64,000 bases of DNA, taken from Clostridium scatologenes. Its GTDB lineage: Bacteria; Bacillota; Clostridia; Clostridiales; Clostridiaceae. Shown one piece after another: positions 52,019 to 61,968 of this stretch (position 1 is the first letter of the stretch; every line of letters starts with the position of its first letter). The stretch spans positions 868,001 through 932,000 of the forward strand of contig NZ_CP009933.1 of NCBI RefSeq assembly GCF_000968375.1, in the 5' to 3' direction. The notes beneath the pieces are model-generated. The model was not told the DNA's origin. It searched no databases and worked only from the letters and a program-made list of their open reading frames with translations. The translations under genes were made by a program, and so were the position numbers.

Positions 52019-52748
52019 ACAGATTTTTGTAATAGCAAAACAGGAATTAAAAAGTCTTTTAAAAAATTGGATTACAATTATTTGCAGTATTGCATTATTA
52101 ATAGCACCTATTTTTGTATATAGTCCTATTGAAAGAAATGAACAGTGGAATGTTCTATATGCTGCATATCAGTGTAATCATGCATTGGTTATTTTAGGCG
52201 TTATGGTCATACCTATTATAGTTATGTCAATTTACTATAAGGATGAAATAACAGAAATGCCAGTAATAATTTTTTCGCAGCATATTACAGGAAAAATATA
52301 TGCTGTAGGCAAATTTTTAGGTGCCTACTGCTATTGTTTATTTTTCTGCATTTTAGAAAATTTAATATGGATGCTAATGCCTTTATATTTTAAGCAAATA
52401 CCATATTTACCAATTCAATTTTTTAAGTATTTTATACTTTATTCAGCAACCTCCTATTTGGCAATGGCAGCTTTTGCGTATTTCATTGACATTATGTTTA
52501 ATATTAAACCTTTAACCATATTTATTCCAATGATCTTATTTTTATGTTCAAGCGGTGACAATACTCCTAAAATCAGTTTAATGATATCCGGAATTTATAT
52601 GGACAATTTATATATAGGAAAAGCCCTTTCACCAGAAACTATAAATATCATTATGATAAACAGAACTTTTATAACAATTTTAGCTTTTGTATTAATTATA
52701 ATTTCTATATTAAAATTTTCTACTGAAAAATTAATGAATAGAAGGTGA
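52011..52748 (+). CDS. ABC-2 type membrane permease
   Basis: A ~245-residue protein with six predicted transmembrane segments, for example KNWITIICSIALLIAPIFVY, and alternating loops. Overlap with the ATP-binding gene and the downstream larger membrane protein indicates an exporter complex. ATG 52011 is preferred over 51990 because GGAGAGAAT lies just before it. No substrate motif is visible. Confidence 0.78.
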   Translation: MLKQIFVIAKQELKSLLKNWITIICSIALLIAPIFVYSPIERNEQWNVLYAAYQCNHALVILGVMVIPIIVMSIYYKDEITEMPVIIFSQHITGKIYAVGKFLGAYCYCLFFCILENLIWMLMPLYFKQIPYLPIQFFKYFILYSATSYLAMAAFAYFIDIMFNIKPLTIFIPMILFLCSSGDNTPKISLMISGIYMDNLYIGKALSPETINIIMINRTFITILAFVLIIISILKFSTEKLMNRR

Positions 52749-52752
52749 TTTT

Positions 52753-54243
52753 ATGATTTTAAAATATCATTTAAAGCAGCAGTCCAGAATTATGTTTGGG
52801 CTTTCAGCAACATTTATGCTAATAGTTTTAGTATTTAATCTGTGTAATATGGTTAAAGAATGGTATGTGATGAATTCCATAATAGGTCTTTTACCTGTAT
52901 TTTTTTCTGGAAATATTTTTTCTAGTGAAATTGAAAATAAAACAGATTTTCTTATTTTTACATCAAGGACGCCTAAATATAAAATATTGATACAAAAATA
53001 TATATCAACCTGGTTAGTATCTGAAATTGTACTTGCTGTTATATATGTTTCTGCTGTGATTATGGGCTTTGAAAAATCTTTTTTTGGATTTATAGCTTTA
53101 ATGCTATATTCAACTATATTAAGTCTAATAGCACTTCTATTTAGTAATATTACAGGAAAAACTTTAGTTGGCTATGGTGCAGCTTTAAGCTTATGGTCTT
53201 TGGAGATGATGTTAAATATTAACTGGCACGAAAGTCATCCACTATTAGCACTTAATATAAATTTATTGGAAAAGTCAGTTCAAGTTTGGTCAAATATATT
53301 ATTTATGATTGTATTAATAGTTATACTTATGATTTTAAATCTTTTTCTTATAAGTAAAGGTGAGCATTTAAGAAAAAGTCTTATATATAAAGGTACATCA
53401 GGTGTAATTATAATCTCTTTAATTTGCTTATTTTCATACAATTATTTTTTTTCAAAAATGGAGTTTTGGAAGGATAACAATTGGAAGGTTTTAAAGGGAG
53501 AAAATATCAATCTGCACTATAAAAATTTAGATAATAAACGTGGGGCAGAATTATTAAGAATATGCAGTGCAGAAGTAGCAAGTATTGAGGATATGTATCA
53601 TGAAAATATATGCTTTAGTGAATTTTACACATTTAATGTAAAAGATAAAAACTCTTTAAAAAATGGGGATATGAATAATGCATATGTAATGCCTATAAAA
53701 TCTTTAAAATCTTTTAATAGTGTTGAGTATAACGGAGAATATTGGTACCAAGGTGTAAGCAGAATTTTAATGGAGCCAGTATTTAAAAATATTAAAAACA
53801 CTAAGGAAAATGAAATATTAAAAGATGCCTGGGAAAATTACATTTACTTTTCATATATAAACAATAATATAGAAAATGAGTTAAAGGAAAATATTATGCT
53901 TGTTCAGCCAATTTATTATAGCAAAGGAGATTATGCAAAAGAATTAGAAAATGATTTTAATAGCCTTAAAGAAAGTGAAAAAGAAAAACATAGTATTCAC
54001 AGTTTGGATACCATGTCCAGGGTTTTATTGTATAAACTAGACAAGGAAAATCATGAAAATATGATAAAGTTATTGAAGGATATACAGAATAGTAAAAAAA
54101 GTCTTTCTTATAACGATATAGAAAGTATTATAAAGAAGTACTATAAGAGTAATTCTGTAGATGAAGTTCTTAAAATTTATAATGAAGTTAAAGTTTATCA
54201 TGAAAAGTATTATAATAACAGAGGAGTAGTAGTTGAATCTTAA
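52753..54243 (+). CDS. ABC-2 type permease with large extracytoplasmic domain
   Basis: A 496-residue protein. The N-terminal ~225 residues have about six transmembrane helices. After a last hydrophobic segment (SGVIIISLICLFSYNYFF) comes a ~260-residue soluble region rich in Lys/Asn/Glu that is probably extracytoplasmic and has no clear catalytic motif. Some related proteins carry an M1-aminopeptidase-like domain at this position, but I do not see an HEXXH here. It starts 4 bp after the previous permease stop. Confidence 0.7.
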   Translation: MILKYHLKQQSRIMFGLSATFMLIVLVFNLCNMVKEWYVMNSIIGLLPVFFSGNIFSSEIENKTDFLIFTSRTPKYKILIQKYISTWLVSEIVLAVIYVSAVIMGFEKSFFGFIALMLYSTILSLIALLFSNITGKTLVGYGAALSLWSLEMMLNINWHESHPLLALNINLLEKSVQVWSNILFMIVLIVILMILNLFLISKGEHLRKSLIYKGTSGVIIISLICLFSYNYFFSKMEFWKDNNWKVLKGENINLHYKNLDNKRGAELLRICSAEVASIEDMYHENICFSEFYTFNVKDKNSLKNGDMNNAYVMPIKSLKSFNSVEYNGEYWYQGVSRILMEPVFKNIKNTKENEILKDAWENYIYFSYINNNIENELKENIMLVQPIYYSKGDYAKELENDFNSLKESEKEKHSIHSLDTMSRVLLYKLDKENHENMIKLLKDIQNSKKSLSYNDIESIIKKYYKSNSVDEVLKIYNEVKVYHEKYYNNRGVVVES

Positions 54244-54261
54244 TATACAGGAAGTGATAAA

Positions 54262-55125
54262 GTGGAAATTGAAATAAAAAATCTTACCAAGAATTATGAT
54301 AAAAAGGTTGTTTTAAATAATATATCATTAGCATTAAAAAATGGAATTACAGGAGTTTTAGCACCTAATGGAGCTGGTAAAACCACGCTTCTTAGAATTT
54401 TAGCTACTATAAGTTCTCCAAACAGTGGAAATATATATTTTAATGGAAAAGATATATTTGAAATGGGAAAAGGTTATAGAGACATTATAGGATATTTACC
54501 TCAGGATTTTGGGGTATATCCTAATCAAACTGCAGAGACGTTTTTAAGGTATTTTGCTGTTTTAAAGGGAATAAGTAAAGAAAAGATAGATTACAAAATA
54601 GATGAAATTTTGGATATTGTATCTCTTTCACATGTAAAGAAAAAGAAATTAAAGGCATTTTCAGGAGGTATGAAAAAGAGAATAGGAATTGCACAAGCAC
54701 TTTTAAATGATCCTAAAATATTAATATTGGATGAGCCTACAGCTTCTCTAGATCCAGATGAAAGAATAAAATTTAGAGATTTTTTAATTACAATAAGCAA
54801 AAGTAGATTGGTTATTTTATCAACTCATATTGTATCAGATTTAGAAGCAGCTGCTACAGATATAGTATTTATGAAAGAAGGACAAGTTATTTCATATATA
54901 TCACCTGAAGAAGCTTTATCAGAATTAGAAGGTAAAGTTTATGAAGTATTGACAAGTTTGGAAATGGTACCTAAGCTAAAAAAGAAATATATTGTAAGTC
55001 ACAGCATGAATAAAAAAAATGGTATAGCAGTTAGAATATTAGGTGATAAGCCAGAAGAAAAGTCAACAATGGTGGAGCCAAATTTAGAAGATGTTTATAC
55101 TTATTATTATCAAATAAAGTCTTGA
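54262..55125 (+). CDS. ABC transporter ATP-binding protein
   Basis: A 287-residue ABC ATPase: Walker A APNGAGKTT (the usual first Gly is Ala), signature FSGGMKKRIG, Walker B ILILDEPTASLDPD, and STHIV switch. It is close to the ABC ATPase at 51116 in layout and C-terminal tail (MVEPNLEDVYTYYY versus MEPNLEDAYMYF), so the two probably arose by duplication. The start is GTG 54262 after AGGAAGTGATAAA. It probably works with the membrane proteins of this block, including the one at 55329. Confidence 0.88.
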   Translation: MEIEIKNLTKNYDKKVVLNNISLALKNGITGVLAPNGAGKTTLLRILATISSPNSGNIYFNGKDIFEMGKGYRDIIGYLPQDFGVYPNQTAETFLRYFAVLKGISKEKIDYKIDEILDIVSLSHVKKKKLKAFSGGMKKRIGIAQALLNDPKILILDEPTASLDPDERIKFRDFLITISKSRLVILSTHIVSDLEAAATDIVFMKEGQVISYISPEEALSELEGKVYEVLTSLEMVPKLKKKYIVSHSMNKKNGIAVRILGDKPEEKSTMVEPNLEDVYTYYYQIKS

Positions 55126-55159
55126 AGAAGGTAATTATATGATAAATAAACTTCATTAG

Positions 55160-55305
55160 ATCAAGTGATTCCTAGACTCAAGTGGAGTTTGCCTGTGAGA
55201 AATGCCTCTCTACATATGAGTCTTAGAAGAACTTATAAGTGGTGTAAAGTAGCTATCACATACTTGAGAAGATGGGGAAATTGGAAATGGTAGCGGTTAG
55301 ATAAA
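55160..55305 (+). repeat. Dispersed repeat R2 between ABC ATPase and permease genes
   Basis: It shares ATCAAGTGATTCCTAGACTC and AATGGTAGCGGTTAG with R1 (21964-22018) but has about 90 more bases between them. Inside, TTCCTAGACTCA pairs with TGAGTCTTAGAA, giving a stem. It could be a remnant or passenger of a transposable element, or a structured RNA. A further 12-base match, in reverse, is at 58511-58522. Confidence 0.55.
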
Positions 55306-55328
55306 TAGTTTTAATTAGGAGAAATGTA

Positions 55329-56315
55329 ATGTTTTTAAATGTATATAAAGCTGAACTTTATAAAATAGTAACATCCTACAGATTCAAATTGGCTTTAATA
55401 GCAATACTTATTTTATCAGCCTATAATATTTTAAGTGAGTATAGAAAGTTTCCAAATTATAACTCTATATATGAGGCTAATAAGAAATCATATAGTACTA
55501 AAATTGATGGCTATAGAAAAAATTTAGAGGAATTAAACAATGGAGTTCATTCAGCGTTTTATGATAATGCTACGCCTAATGAACTGAAAACAGAGAAGTA
55601 TATAGATAAGTTTTATTTACAGTTTTATGAAAATCATAAAATCCCATCACCTAAAAAAAATTTTTCCTGCTCTTTATATAAGTGTATTTTTGACTATTAT
55701 TACTGGCTTCCTATAATGTTTTTATTTTGTTGTGATATTGTATGCATTGAAAGAAAAAGAAATATTATAGAAATGCAGTTTTCTTCATATGTGAGTAGGG
55801 GTACTTTATATCGTTCAAAATATATGGCTATATTAACAGCTATGGGTTTGATATTTCTTTTTAATTTATTAATTTCCTTTATTTTCAGTGGATGTTTAAT
55901 GGGGTTTTCGGATTTATCTGGTTCCATGAGATCCATACTAGAGTATGGAGATGCAGCTGTGGAGAGAAGTATAAAGGAATTATTATTATTAAAGATTGCT
56001 TTTGGATTTATAATTTGTGCATCAGCAGCAGTAATGTTTATTTTTATTTCAACAGTAGCTAGAGATGTTGTAACTTCTTATATAATAGGAGCACTAATGG
56101 TAGTTAATGCAGCTCCTTTCTATTTCACCATAGAAAATGGAATAGGTTTTTCTAAATATTTTTTTATTTCATTTTATTATGTAAGTGAATCGTACATAAG
56201 AGGAGAGCCTACTTATAATATAAAAATTGGACTAGTTACTTTTTTAGTTCAAAATGTTATTTTATATTTATTAGGAATTCATATTTATAAGAGTATAGAA
56301 TCAGGTGAAAATTAA
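55329..56315 (+). CDS. ABC-2 type membrane permease
   Basis: A 328-residue membrane protein. There is an N-terminal transmembrane helix (FKLALIAILILSAYNIL), a ~110-residue extracellular loop, then about five helices from residue ~115. The N-terminal YKAELYKIVTSYRFK is typical of ABC-2 permeases. It probably pairs with the ATPase at 54262, from which it is separated by repeat R2. AGGAGAAATGTA precedes the ATG. Confidence 0.75.
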   Translation: MFLNVYKAELYKIVTSYRFKLALIAILILSAYNILSEYRKFPNYNSIYEANKKSYSTKIDGYRKNLEELNNGVHSAFYDNATPNELKTEKYIDKFYLQFYENHKIPSPKKNFSCSLYKCIFDYYYWLPIMFLFCCDIVCIERKRNIIEMQFSSYVSRGTLYRSKYMAILTAMGLIFLFNLLISFIFSGCLMGFSDLSGSMRSILEYGDAAVERSIKELLLLKIAFGFIICASAAVMFIFISTVARDVVTSYIIGALMVVNAAPFYFTIENGIGFSKYFFISFYYVSESYIRGEPTYNIKIGLVTFLVQNVILYLLGIHIYKSIESGEN

Positions 56316-56481
56316 TGAGAAGTCTCATAAATTTTATGATGCCATTGGACTAAAATACAAAAGTACATGTACGGATTTTAAATTAAATTGGGGTTAGTAT
56401 GTAAATAAGAAAGAACATAAAAAGAAAGGAAGTGAATTTTAGTGAAGTTCTGGTATTTGGATGAATCACTAAAAATAAATT

Positions 56482-57045
56482 ATGGATTCTATAAGTGATG
56501 AAGAGCTATTTGAAGAAATTAAAGAAGGCAAAAATCAAAATATGGAATCTATTGTAGCACGTTATTATAAAATTATTTTTAGATATATATATAATAAGAT
56601 AAATGATTATCATATGGCACAAGATTTGTGTCAGGAAGTGTTCTGCAAGATTTATGAAAAAAGAAAAAGTTATTCGAAAGAATATTTATTTAAGCCTTGG
56701 TTATATAAAATTGCATATAATTCCATTATTGATTATACTAGAGGAAAAACTTATAGAAATAGAAATAAAGTTACGGTTTTAGATGAGAATATAAAAGAAA
56801 AAACTAATGTTATTGAGTATAAGCTTTTTAATAATAATATAGATGATATGCTTGAAGGACTTAGTGAGGCTCAAAAGGAAGTAGTTAAGCTTAGATTTTG
56901 TGAGCAGTTATCCATTGAGGATATTGCCATTATTACTGATAGTAACATAAATACAGTAAAGAGCAGGTTATATCAAGGTATAAAGTTAATAAAGAGCAGA
57001 CTGAATAAAGTAGGAGGTGGTCTAGATGAAGCAAAATCTCAATAA
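56482..57045 (+). CDS. Sigma-70 family (ECF) RNA polymerase sigma factor
   Basis: A 187-residue sigma factor with region 2 (NDYHMAQDLCQEVFCKIYEK, then PWLYKIAYNSIIDYTRG) and region 4 (LSEAQKEVVKLRFCEQLS, then SNINTVKSRLYQGIKLIKS). It overlaps by 20 bp the next gene, encoding a membrane protein likely to be its anti-sigma factor. The ATG lacks a strong site; the nearest purine tract is about 20 bases away. It follows the ABC block and may respond to the same signal. Confidence 0.88.
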   Translation: MDSISDEELFEEIKEGKNQNMESIVARYYKIIFRYIYNKINDYHMAQDLCQEVFCKIYEKRKSYSKEYLFKPWLYKIAYNSIIDYTRGKTYRNRNKVTVLDENIKEKTNVIEYKLFNNNIDDMLEGLSEAQKEVVKLRFCEQLSIEDIAIITDSNINTVKSRLYQGIKLIKSRLNKVGGGLDEAKSQ

Positions 57046-57880
57046 AAATATTTTAAAAGATATAGAGCATGAAAATGCAGATGAAGAAATAAGTTTACAG
57101 GATATTGATGACATTGAAGCTTTTTTTAGTACACAGCCTGAAATAGAACCACCAAAAAACTTGTTTAATAATATAATGGAAGCAGTAGAGCTTAAGTATG
57201 AAGAAGAAAATATTCAAGTAGAGACTTATAGTAAGGAAAATGTATGTATCAACATAAAAAAATTGCTATTTAATATAAGACATCAAATTTCACTTTTCGA
57301 TGAAAGATTTTGGCTAGCTTCATTTATTATATTGGCATTAGGATATATAATTTTAAGAAATCCTGAAGGATTCAGTTTTATGCTCATAGCACCTATAGTT
57401 TCTATTCTATCCATATATTATTTGTACAGAGGTAGTTATTATAATGTGCTTGAAATGGAAATGGCCTGTAAATATTCACTGTATGAAATTACATTAGCAA
57501 GAACTGTTATAATACTTGTATATAATATAGCTTTTGTAACTGCTATGACAGTTATTAATTATATAATGTGGCAGGTTAATATGTGGACTTTTTTAATTTT
57601 AACTTGGCTTTCTCCACTTTTAATATCCTATTGTATTGCACTTTACTTTTTCTATAAAAAAGGAACAATTCATAGTGTTATAGCAAATGTAAGTGTTTGG
57701 TTCATTTATAGCATAATGCTTAAGGGATTTTCGAAAATTAATTATAGTAGTGGAGATCTTGAAAAAGTAATCCAAATGCATAATAATTTAAATTATGTTA
57801 TTGTAAACTTAATATTGATTTTAATTTCAGGGATTATGCTTTATAATATATTGAAAAGTATGAAAAAAACCTATGGATAA
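57026..57880 (+). CDS. Membrane protein, probable anti-sigma partner
   Basis: A 284-residue protein. A ~85-residue acidic cytoplasmic region (DEEISLQDIDDIEAFFSTQP; PPKNLFNNIMEAVELKYEEE) precedes six predicted transmembrane helices. The gene arrangement and the N-terminal helix pair suggest an anti-sigma role for the sigma factor encoded upstream, although no zinc motif is present. AGGAGGTGGTCTAG directly precedes the ATG, inside the sigma gene, so the genes are translationally coupled. Confidence 0.72.
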   Translation: MKQNLNKNILKDIEHENADEEISLQDIDDIEAFFSTQPEIEPPKNLFNNIMEAVELKYEEENIQVETYSKENVCINIKKLLFNIRHQISLFDERFWLASFIILALGYIILRNPEGFSFMLIAPIVSILSIYYLYRGSYYNVLEMEMACKYSLYEITLARTVIILVYNIAFVTAMTVINYIMWQVNMWTFLILTWLSPLLISYCIALYFFYKKGTIHSVIANVSVWFIYSIMLKGFSKINYSSGDLEKVIQMHNNLNYVIVNLILILISGIMLYNILKSMKKTYG

Positions 57881-57905
57881 AATCACTTAAGAATGGGAGG
57901 GTATT

Positions 57906-58505
57906 ATGGATAATAGGGAATTTTTCAACAACCTAGCAGAAAAGTGGGACAGCATGTGTTGTCATCCAGGAGAAAAAGTTAATCATGTTTTTGATAAAAT
58001 TAAATTAGAAAAAGGAAATCATGTTCTTGATATAGGAAGTGGTACAGGCATAATTATACCTTATATTGAGAAAGAAATTGGTGAAAGTGGAAAACTAGTA
58101 GCTTTAGATTTGTCTGAAAAAATGATAGAAGTATCCAAGAAAAAGAATGATTATAAAAATTTGAGTTTTTATGTAGGAGATTTTAATTCTTATAACCCTT
58201 TGGAAAAATATGATTGTATAATAGCTTATTCATGTTATCCTCATTTTAATGATAGAGAGGCTTTTTTTAAAAAAGCAAATTCTCTTCTTAAGGAAGGTGG
58301 AAAAATAGTCATTGCTCATATTGAAAGTAGACAAAAAATAAACAGCAGACATAATAATATAGAAGATCATATTCATTCCAATGATCTTGTGGAGGTAAAT
58401 GAAACTTCTAAAATTATGAATGAACATGGATTTAATACAATATACACTGAGGATAGCAACGAATATTATATATGTATTGGCGAAAAATCAAAGGAACTAT
58501 ATTAG
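57906..58505 (+). CDS. Class I SAM-dependent methyltransferase
   Basis: A 199-residue methyltransferase. Motif I is VLDIGSGTGIIIPY, motif II LVALDLSEKMIE, and a following YDCIIAYSCYPHF is the usual post-II region. The N-terminal FFNNLAEKWDSMCCH resembles small methyltransferases of metabolite- or menaquinone-like type. The substrate is unknown. The site GGGAGGGTATT precedes the ATG. It lies 26 bp after the anti-sigma-like gene and is ended by a strong terminator. Confidence 0.85.
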   Translation: MDNREFFNNLAEKWDSMCCHPGEKVNHVFDKIKLEKGNHVLDIGSGTGIIIPYIEKEIGESGKLVALDLSEKMIEVSKKKNDYKNLSFYVGDFNSYNPLEKYDCIIAYSCYPHFNDREAFFKKANSLLKEGGKIVIAHIESRQKINSRHNNIEDHIHSNDLVEVNETSKIMNEHGFNTIYTEDSNEYYICIGEKSKELY

Positions 58506-58526
58506 TAAAAGAATCACTTGATATGT

Positions 58527-58571
58527 AAAATAGCTCTGCACTTAAGCTCATTGGTGCAGAGCTATTTTTAA
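58527..58571. terminator. Bidirectional intrinsic terminator
   Basis: AAAATAGCTCTGCAC pairs with GTGCAGAGCTATTTTT around a TTAAGCTCATTG-like loop. It separates the methyltransferase from the convergent amidohydrolase. Confidence 0.85.
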
Positions 58572-58572
58572 T

Positions 58573-59739
58573 CTATTTTAAATAATCTAATGCTACTTGA
58601 ACATAAGCAGCAACACCTATAGGTAAAGCATCCTCATCAACTTTAAAATGGTTAGAATGATGTGAATAACAGCAGCCCTTAGCTTCATTACGACATCCTA
58701 GAAGTAATAGAGCTCCAGGAATTTGTTCAAGGTATGCGGAAAAATCTTCTGATCCCATAACTTTTTCAAATTCAGGAATATTTTCTTCGCCTACTAATTT
58801 AGTTAAAGAGTTTTTAACCAATCTTGCTGATTTTACATCATTTATTGTAGGTGCGCAGATAAAATCATAGCTAAATTCATAATCACAATTATAGCCTTTG
58901 CATATGTTCTTAACCATATCTTCAATCCATTTAGGCATTTTTTTGCGGTTATCAGCACTAAAAGCCCTATTCATTCCAGTCATCTCTACAGTACCAGGAG
59001 TTACATTAAAACGCTCTCCTCCTTTTATAGTGCCAATGTTGATTACAATTGGTGATCTAACATCATTAAATCTACTTACTAAGGTTTGAACACCTTGTAT
59101 AACAGCTGCAGCACAAGTTACTGCGTCTACTCCCTGCCATGGAGATGAACCGTGACATGATTTACCTTTTATAGTAAGATTCCATATGTCTCCAGAAGCC
59201 ATCATTGGACCTTCTTTAATGGAAACTTTTCCTACAGGTACATCTGACCATATATGCATTCCAAATATAAAATCCACATCAGGATTTTTTAAAACTCCAC
59301 CTTTAATCATTTGGTTAGCTCCATCAGCGACTTCTTCTGCAGGCTGAAATATAAATTTAACAGTTCCTTTTAACTCAGCTTTCATTTCAGATAAAAGTTT
59401 AGCTGCCCCAAGAAGCATTGAAACATGGCAGTCATGTCCACATCCATGCATAAATCCTGGATTTTCTGAAGTAAATGGAAGACCTGTATCCTCAGTAACA
59501 GATAATCCATCCATGTCAGCACGTAATGCTATAACATTTCCTTTTTTCTCTCCCTTTAATGTACCTAAAACACCAGTTTCGCCTATGTGAGATACTTCTA
59601 TTCCAAGGTTAGTTAATTCTTCTGCAATAATTTTAGAAGTTCTAAATTCTTTAAAGGATGGTTCAGGGTGTCTATGAAAATCTCTTCTAAATTTTAAAAC
59701 CCAATCTTGTATATTTTTTGCTTTTTCTAATGTATTCAT
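58573..59739 (-). CDS. M20 family amidohydrolase (N-acyl-amino-acid / hippurate hydrolase-like)
   Basis: A ~388-residue M20D metallopeptidase. The metal ligands lie in GCGHDCHVSML, QPAEEVADGANQM and the C-terminal HSNHFKVDEDALPIG block. The dimerisation domain is between. It cleaves N-acyl or N-aminoacyl amides such as acetyl- or benzoyl-amino acids. ATG 59739 after GGAGGAC is preferred to the upstream TTG. It follows a multi-pass membrane protein on the same strand, so the pair may import and hydrolyse a peptide-like or acyl-amino-acid substrate. Confidence 0.9.
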   Translation of the reverse strand: MNTLEKAKNIQDWVLKFRRDFHRHPEPSFKEFRTSKIIAEELTNLGIEVSHIGETGVLGTLKGEKKGNVIALRADMDGLSVTEDTGLPFTSENPGFMHGCGHDCHVSMLLGAAKLLSEMKAELKGTVKFIFQPAEEVADGANQMIKGGVLKNPDVDFIFGMHIWSDVPVGKVSIKEGPMMASGDIWNLTIKGKSCHGSSPWQGVDAVTCAAAVIQGVQTLVSRFNDVRSPIVINIGTIKGGERFNVTPGTVEMTGMNRAFSADNRKKMPKWIEDMVKNICKGYNCDYEFSYDFICAPTINDVKSARLVKNSLTKLVGEENIPEFEKVMGSEDFSAYLEQIPGALLLLGCRNEAKGCCYSHHSNHFKVDEDALPIGVAAYVQVALDYLK

Positions 59740-59786
59740 CAAAAGTCCTCCTCTATATTTATAATCGAAAAATTCAGATAATTATA

Positions 59787-60986
59787 TTACAACAATTTTA
59801 CAAATATGCCAGCTATAACTACTGAAGCTATAGATACAGTGGTAAATCCACCAACTAACATTCTAGGAAGAATGATATCTAATATATAATTTTTTTCAGC
59901 ATCAGTTTTACATACTGATTTACATGCTTCATTAGTTAAAATATAATCTGCAGGGAAGCCAAACAATGCTGTTAAGGCACAGGCAAAACCCATTTCTTTG
60001 GTAAATCCCATAAATTTTCCAACAATCATTGACATTATAAACATTCCTAGTACACCTAATATGATTAATGTTATTAAAGGTAATATCATTTTTGAAAGTG
60101 CCTGAGGAGTAACAGATGAAAGTCCTGAGAAAATATATGCCATTAATCCAGTTATAAGCCATCCAAAAACTCCAGCTTTAACTAGTGCAGTTTCCTCTAA
60201 GAAGCCTAGTTCACAGAATGCAACACCAAAAATTAAGCATATTATATACTGATTTACAGCTTGATTACTTAAGTTTGAAACAAAATTTGCAAGTAGTGCA
60301 ACTAACATAATTTTTAAAAGTATGATATATGTTGTCTGATATTTTTCAGGTAGTGGAGGAATAAGTTTTTTTCTCTGAGTTTCCTCCTGTGCAACTGCAA
60401 CTTCATTGCTGCTTTTCAATAAATCTTCATTAGCCCCATTTTTTCTGAAGTCATTCAAAAGCCTGTTGCTTTCTTTTTTCAAACAATAAGAAGTGAGAGG
60501 ATATCCTATAAAGCCATGCATTATATACATTGCTATAGGAAGTACGGCTAGATCCATCAAACCTTTTGCTTTAACAGCTTCTGACATTAATAAAGCTGCT
60601 ACAATTCCTCCTGTTAACGGAGGAGTTGCTGCTACGACAGTATGCCATCCAAATAAAGCTCTACCTATAGTCATAGTTAAAAGCATTATGCCACATACAC
60701 CAGCTATGGATACTGTAACTGATTTCCATTGATCAATTAACTTTCTTAAGCTCATTAATGTTCCAAGATGAACTAAAAGTAAGCTCATAGCTACTGAAAC
60801 AAAGCTTGGACCAAAGGATGCTTGTGCAACTATATCTTTAGGTAAGATTGTCCAAAAACCTATAATAAATAAAACTGCGGATACAAATACGGAAGGAATA
60901 AAAGCTTTTGTTTTGTTAGATGCTATTTCTCCTATAACCATAATTAACATTACAACAAAAAAACATTGAATTACGCTAAATTTCAT
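59787..60986 (-). CDS. Multi-pass membrane transporter-like protein of unknown specificity
   Basis: A 399-residue protein with about eleven transmembrane helices, in two halves separated by a charged cytoplasmic loop (about residues 180-215). The middle motif PPLTGGIVAALLMSE and the last-half GFPADYILTNEACKS are notable but I cannot name a family with certainty; the fold resembles GltS-like or other sodium-coupled carriers. AGGGGGCAATTTA precedes the ATG. It is probably co-transcribed with the amidohydrolase downstream (47 bp). Confidence 0.7.
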   Translation of the reverse strand: MKFSVIQCFFVVMLIMVIGEIASNKTKAFIPSVFVSAVLFIIGFWTILPKDIVAQASFGPSFVSVAMSLLLVHLGTLMSLRKLIDQWKSVTVSIAGVCGIMLLTMTIGRALFGWHTVVAATPPLTGGIVAALLMSEAVKAKGLMDLAVLPIAMYIMHGFIGYPLTSYCLKKESNRLLNDFRKNGANEDLLKSSNEVAVAQEETQRKKLIPPLPEKYQTTYIILLKIMLVALLANFVSNLSNQAVNQYIICLIFGVAFCELGFLEETALVKAGVFGWLITGLMAYIFSGLSSVTPQALSKMILPLITLIILGVLGMFIMSMIVGKFMGFTKEMGFACALTALFGFPADYILTNEACKSVCKTDAEKNYILDIILPRMLVGGFTTVSIASVVIAGIFVKLL

Positions 60987-61968
60987 TAAATTGCCCCCTT
61001 ACTTATTTCTAATTTAATATCAAAAGTACAAGCTTGTATTTTTTACTAATGATAGGATTTATAAAAATGAATGTTAAAGCCCCATATTAACAAACGATTT
61101 TTAATAAATTATTTATAGTATACATAACATTAGTAAAAATAATGCTTAAGTTAGAATAATGAAAATTAAATTATTTTTAAACGTTAAATGTGATAAAAAT
61201 AATTTGATGAATGAAAATAAGCTAGTAGTATATCTATAATATTGAAAAATTCACGATTTTTGAAACAAGATTTTATATTATGTCAAAAATATAAAAATAA
61301 CATTAATTATTTCAAAAAATGAATATTAAATCATGAAATTATTCAATTTTTATTAAAAAAAGTATATTTTATATAAATAATTACACATTTACATGAAACT
61401 GATTTTGAAAAATATAAATTAATGAATATTTTTATTCATATAATAGTCATTACTAATTGATATATTTATTTTAAAACGTTTTTATAAAAATTAATTTTCA
61501 AATAAACATAATACTATGAAAAATTTAGGAAAATACTTCTAGATTTTTATATAAATTTTAAATTATTAATGATAGAATTAATTCTATTTATAGGTGAGTT
61601 TATCTGAAAAAAACAAATAATCACTATATTTTATGAATGTTTTTTACTCAATTTGCAGGTTTTAGTCATTCATATGAAAATTTTATAATACTTTATTTGG
61701 AAAATTTTTAGAATTATTTTACATAAATTATCTAATAATGTAAAACGGTTTGGTGAATAAAACAATAATAGAATGAAAAATTATAGTATCAGTTTTATAG
61801 AAAAGATTATTTATGATTATGAAGTTGTAAAGACAAATTAAAACTTAAATTTATTTACTATTACAAAAAAATAATATAAAATAAAGTATAATGAACTTGA
61901 TGTGTTAAAAAACTTAGAAAGTTTAATTACTATAAAAAGTATGCTAAATAGACAGGGAGGAGTTACTT
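60987..61968. other. 982-bp AT-rich non-coding region
   Basis: No credible ORF, RNA gene or strong palindrome. The base composition is extremely A+T-rich, with runs of alternating A/T that are typical of regulatory DNA in clostridia. It separates the minus-strand transporter and plus-strand XRE-cupin gene. Promoters for both are expected here, but none has a convincing pair of boxes; TATAAT at about 61888 may serve the regulator. Confidence 0.4.
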
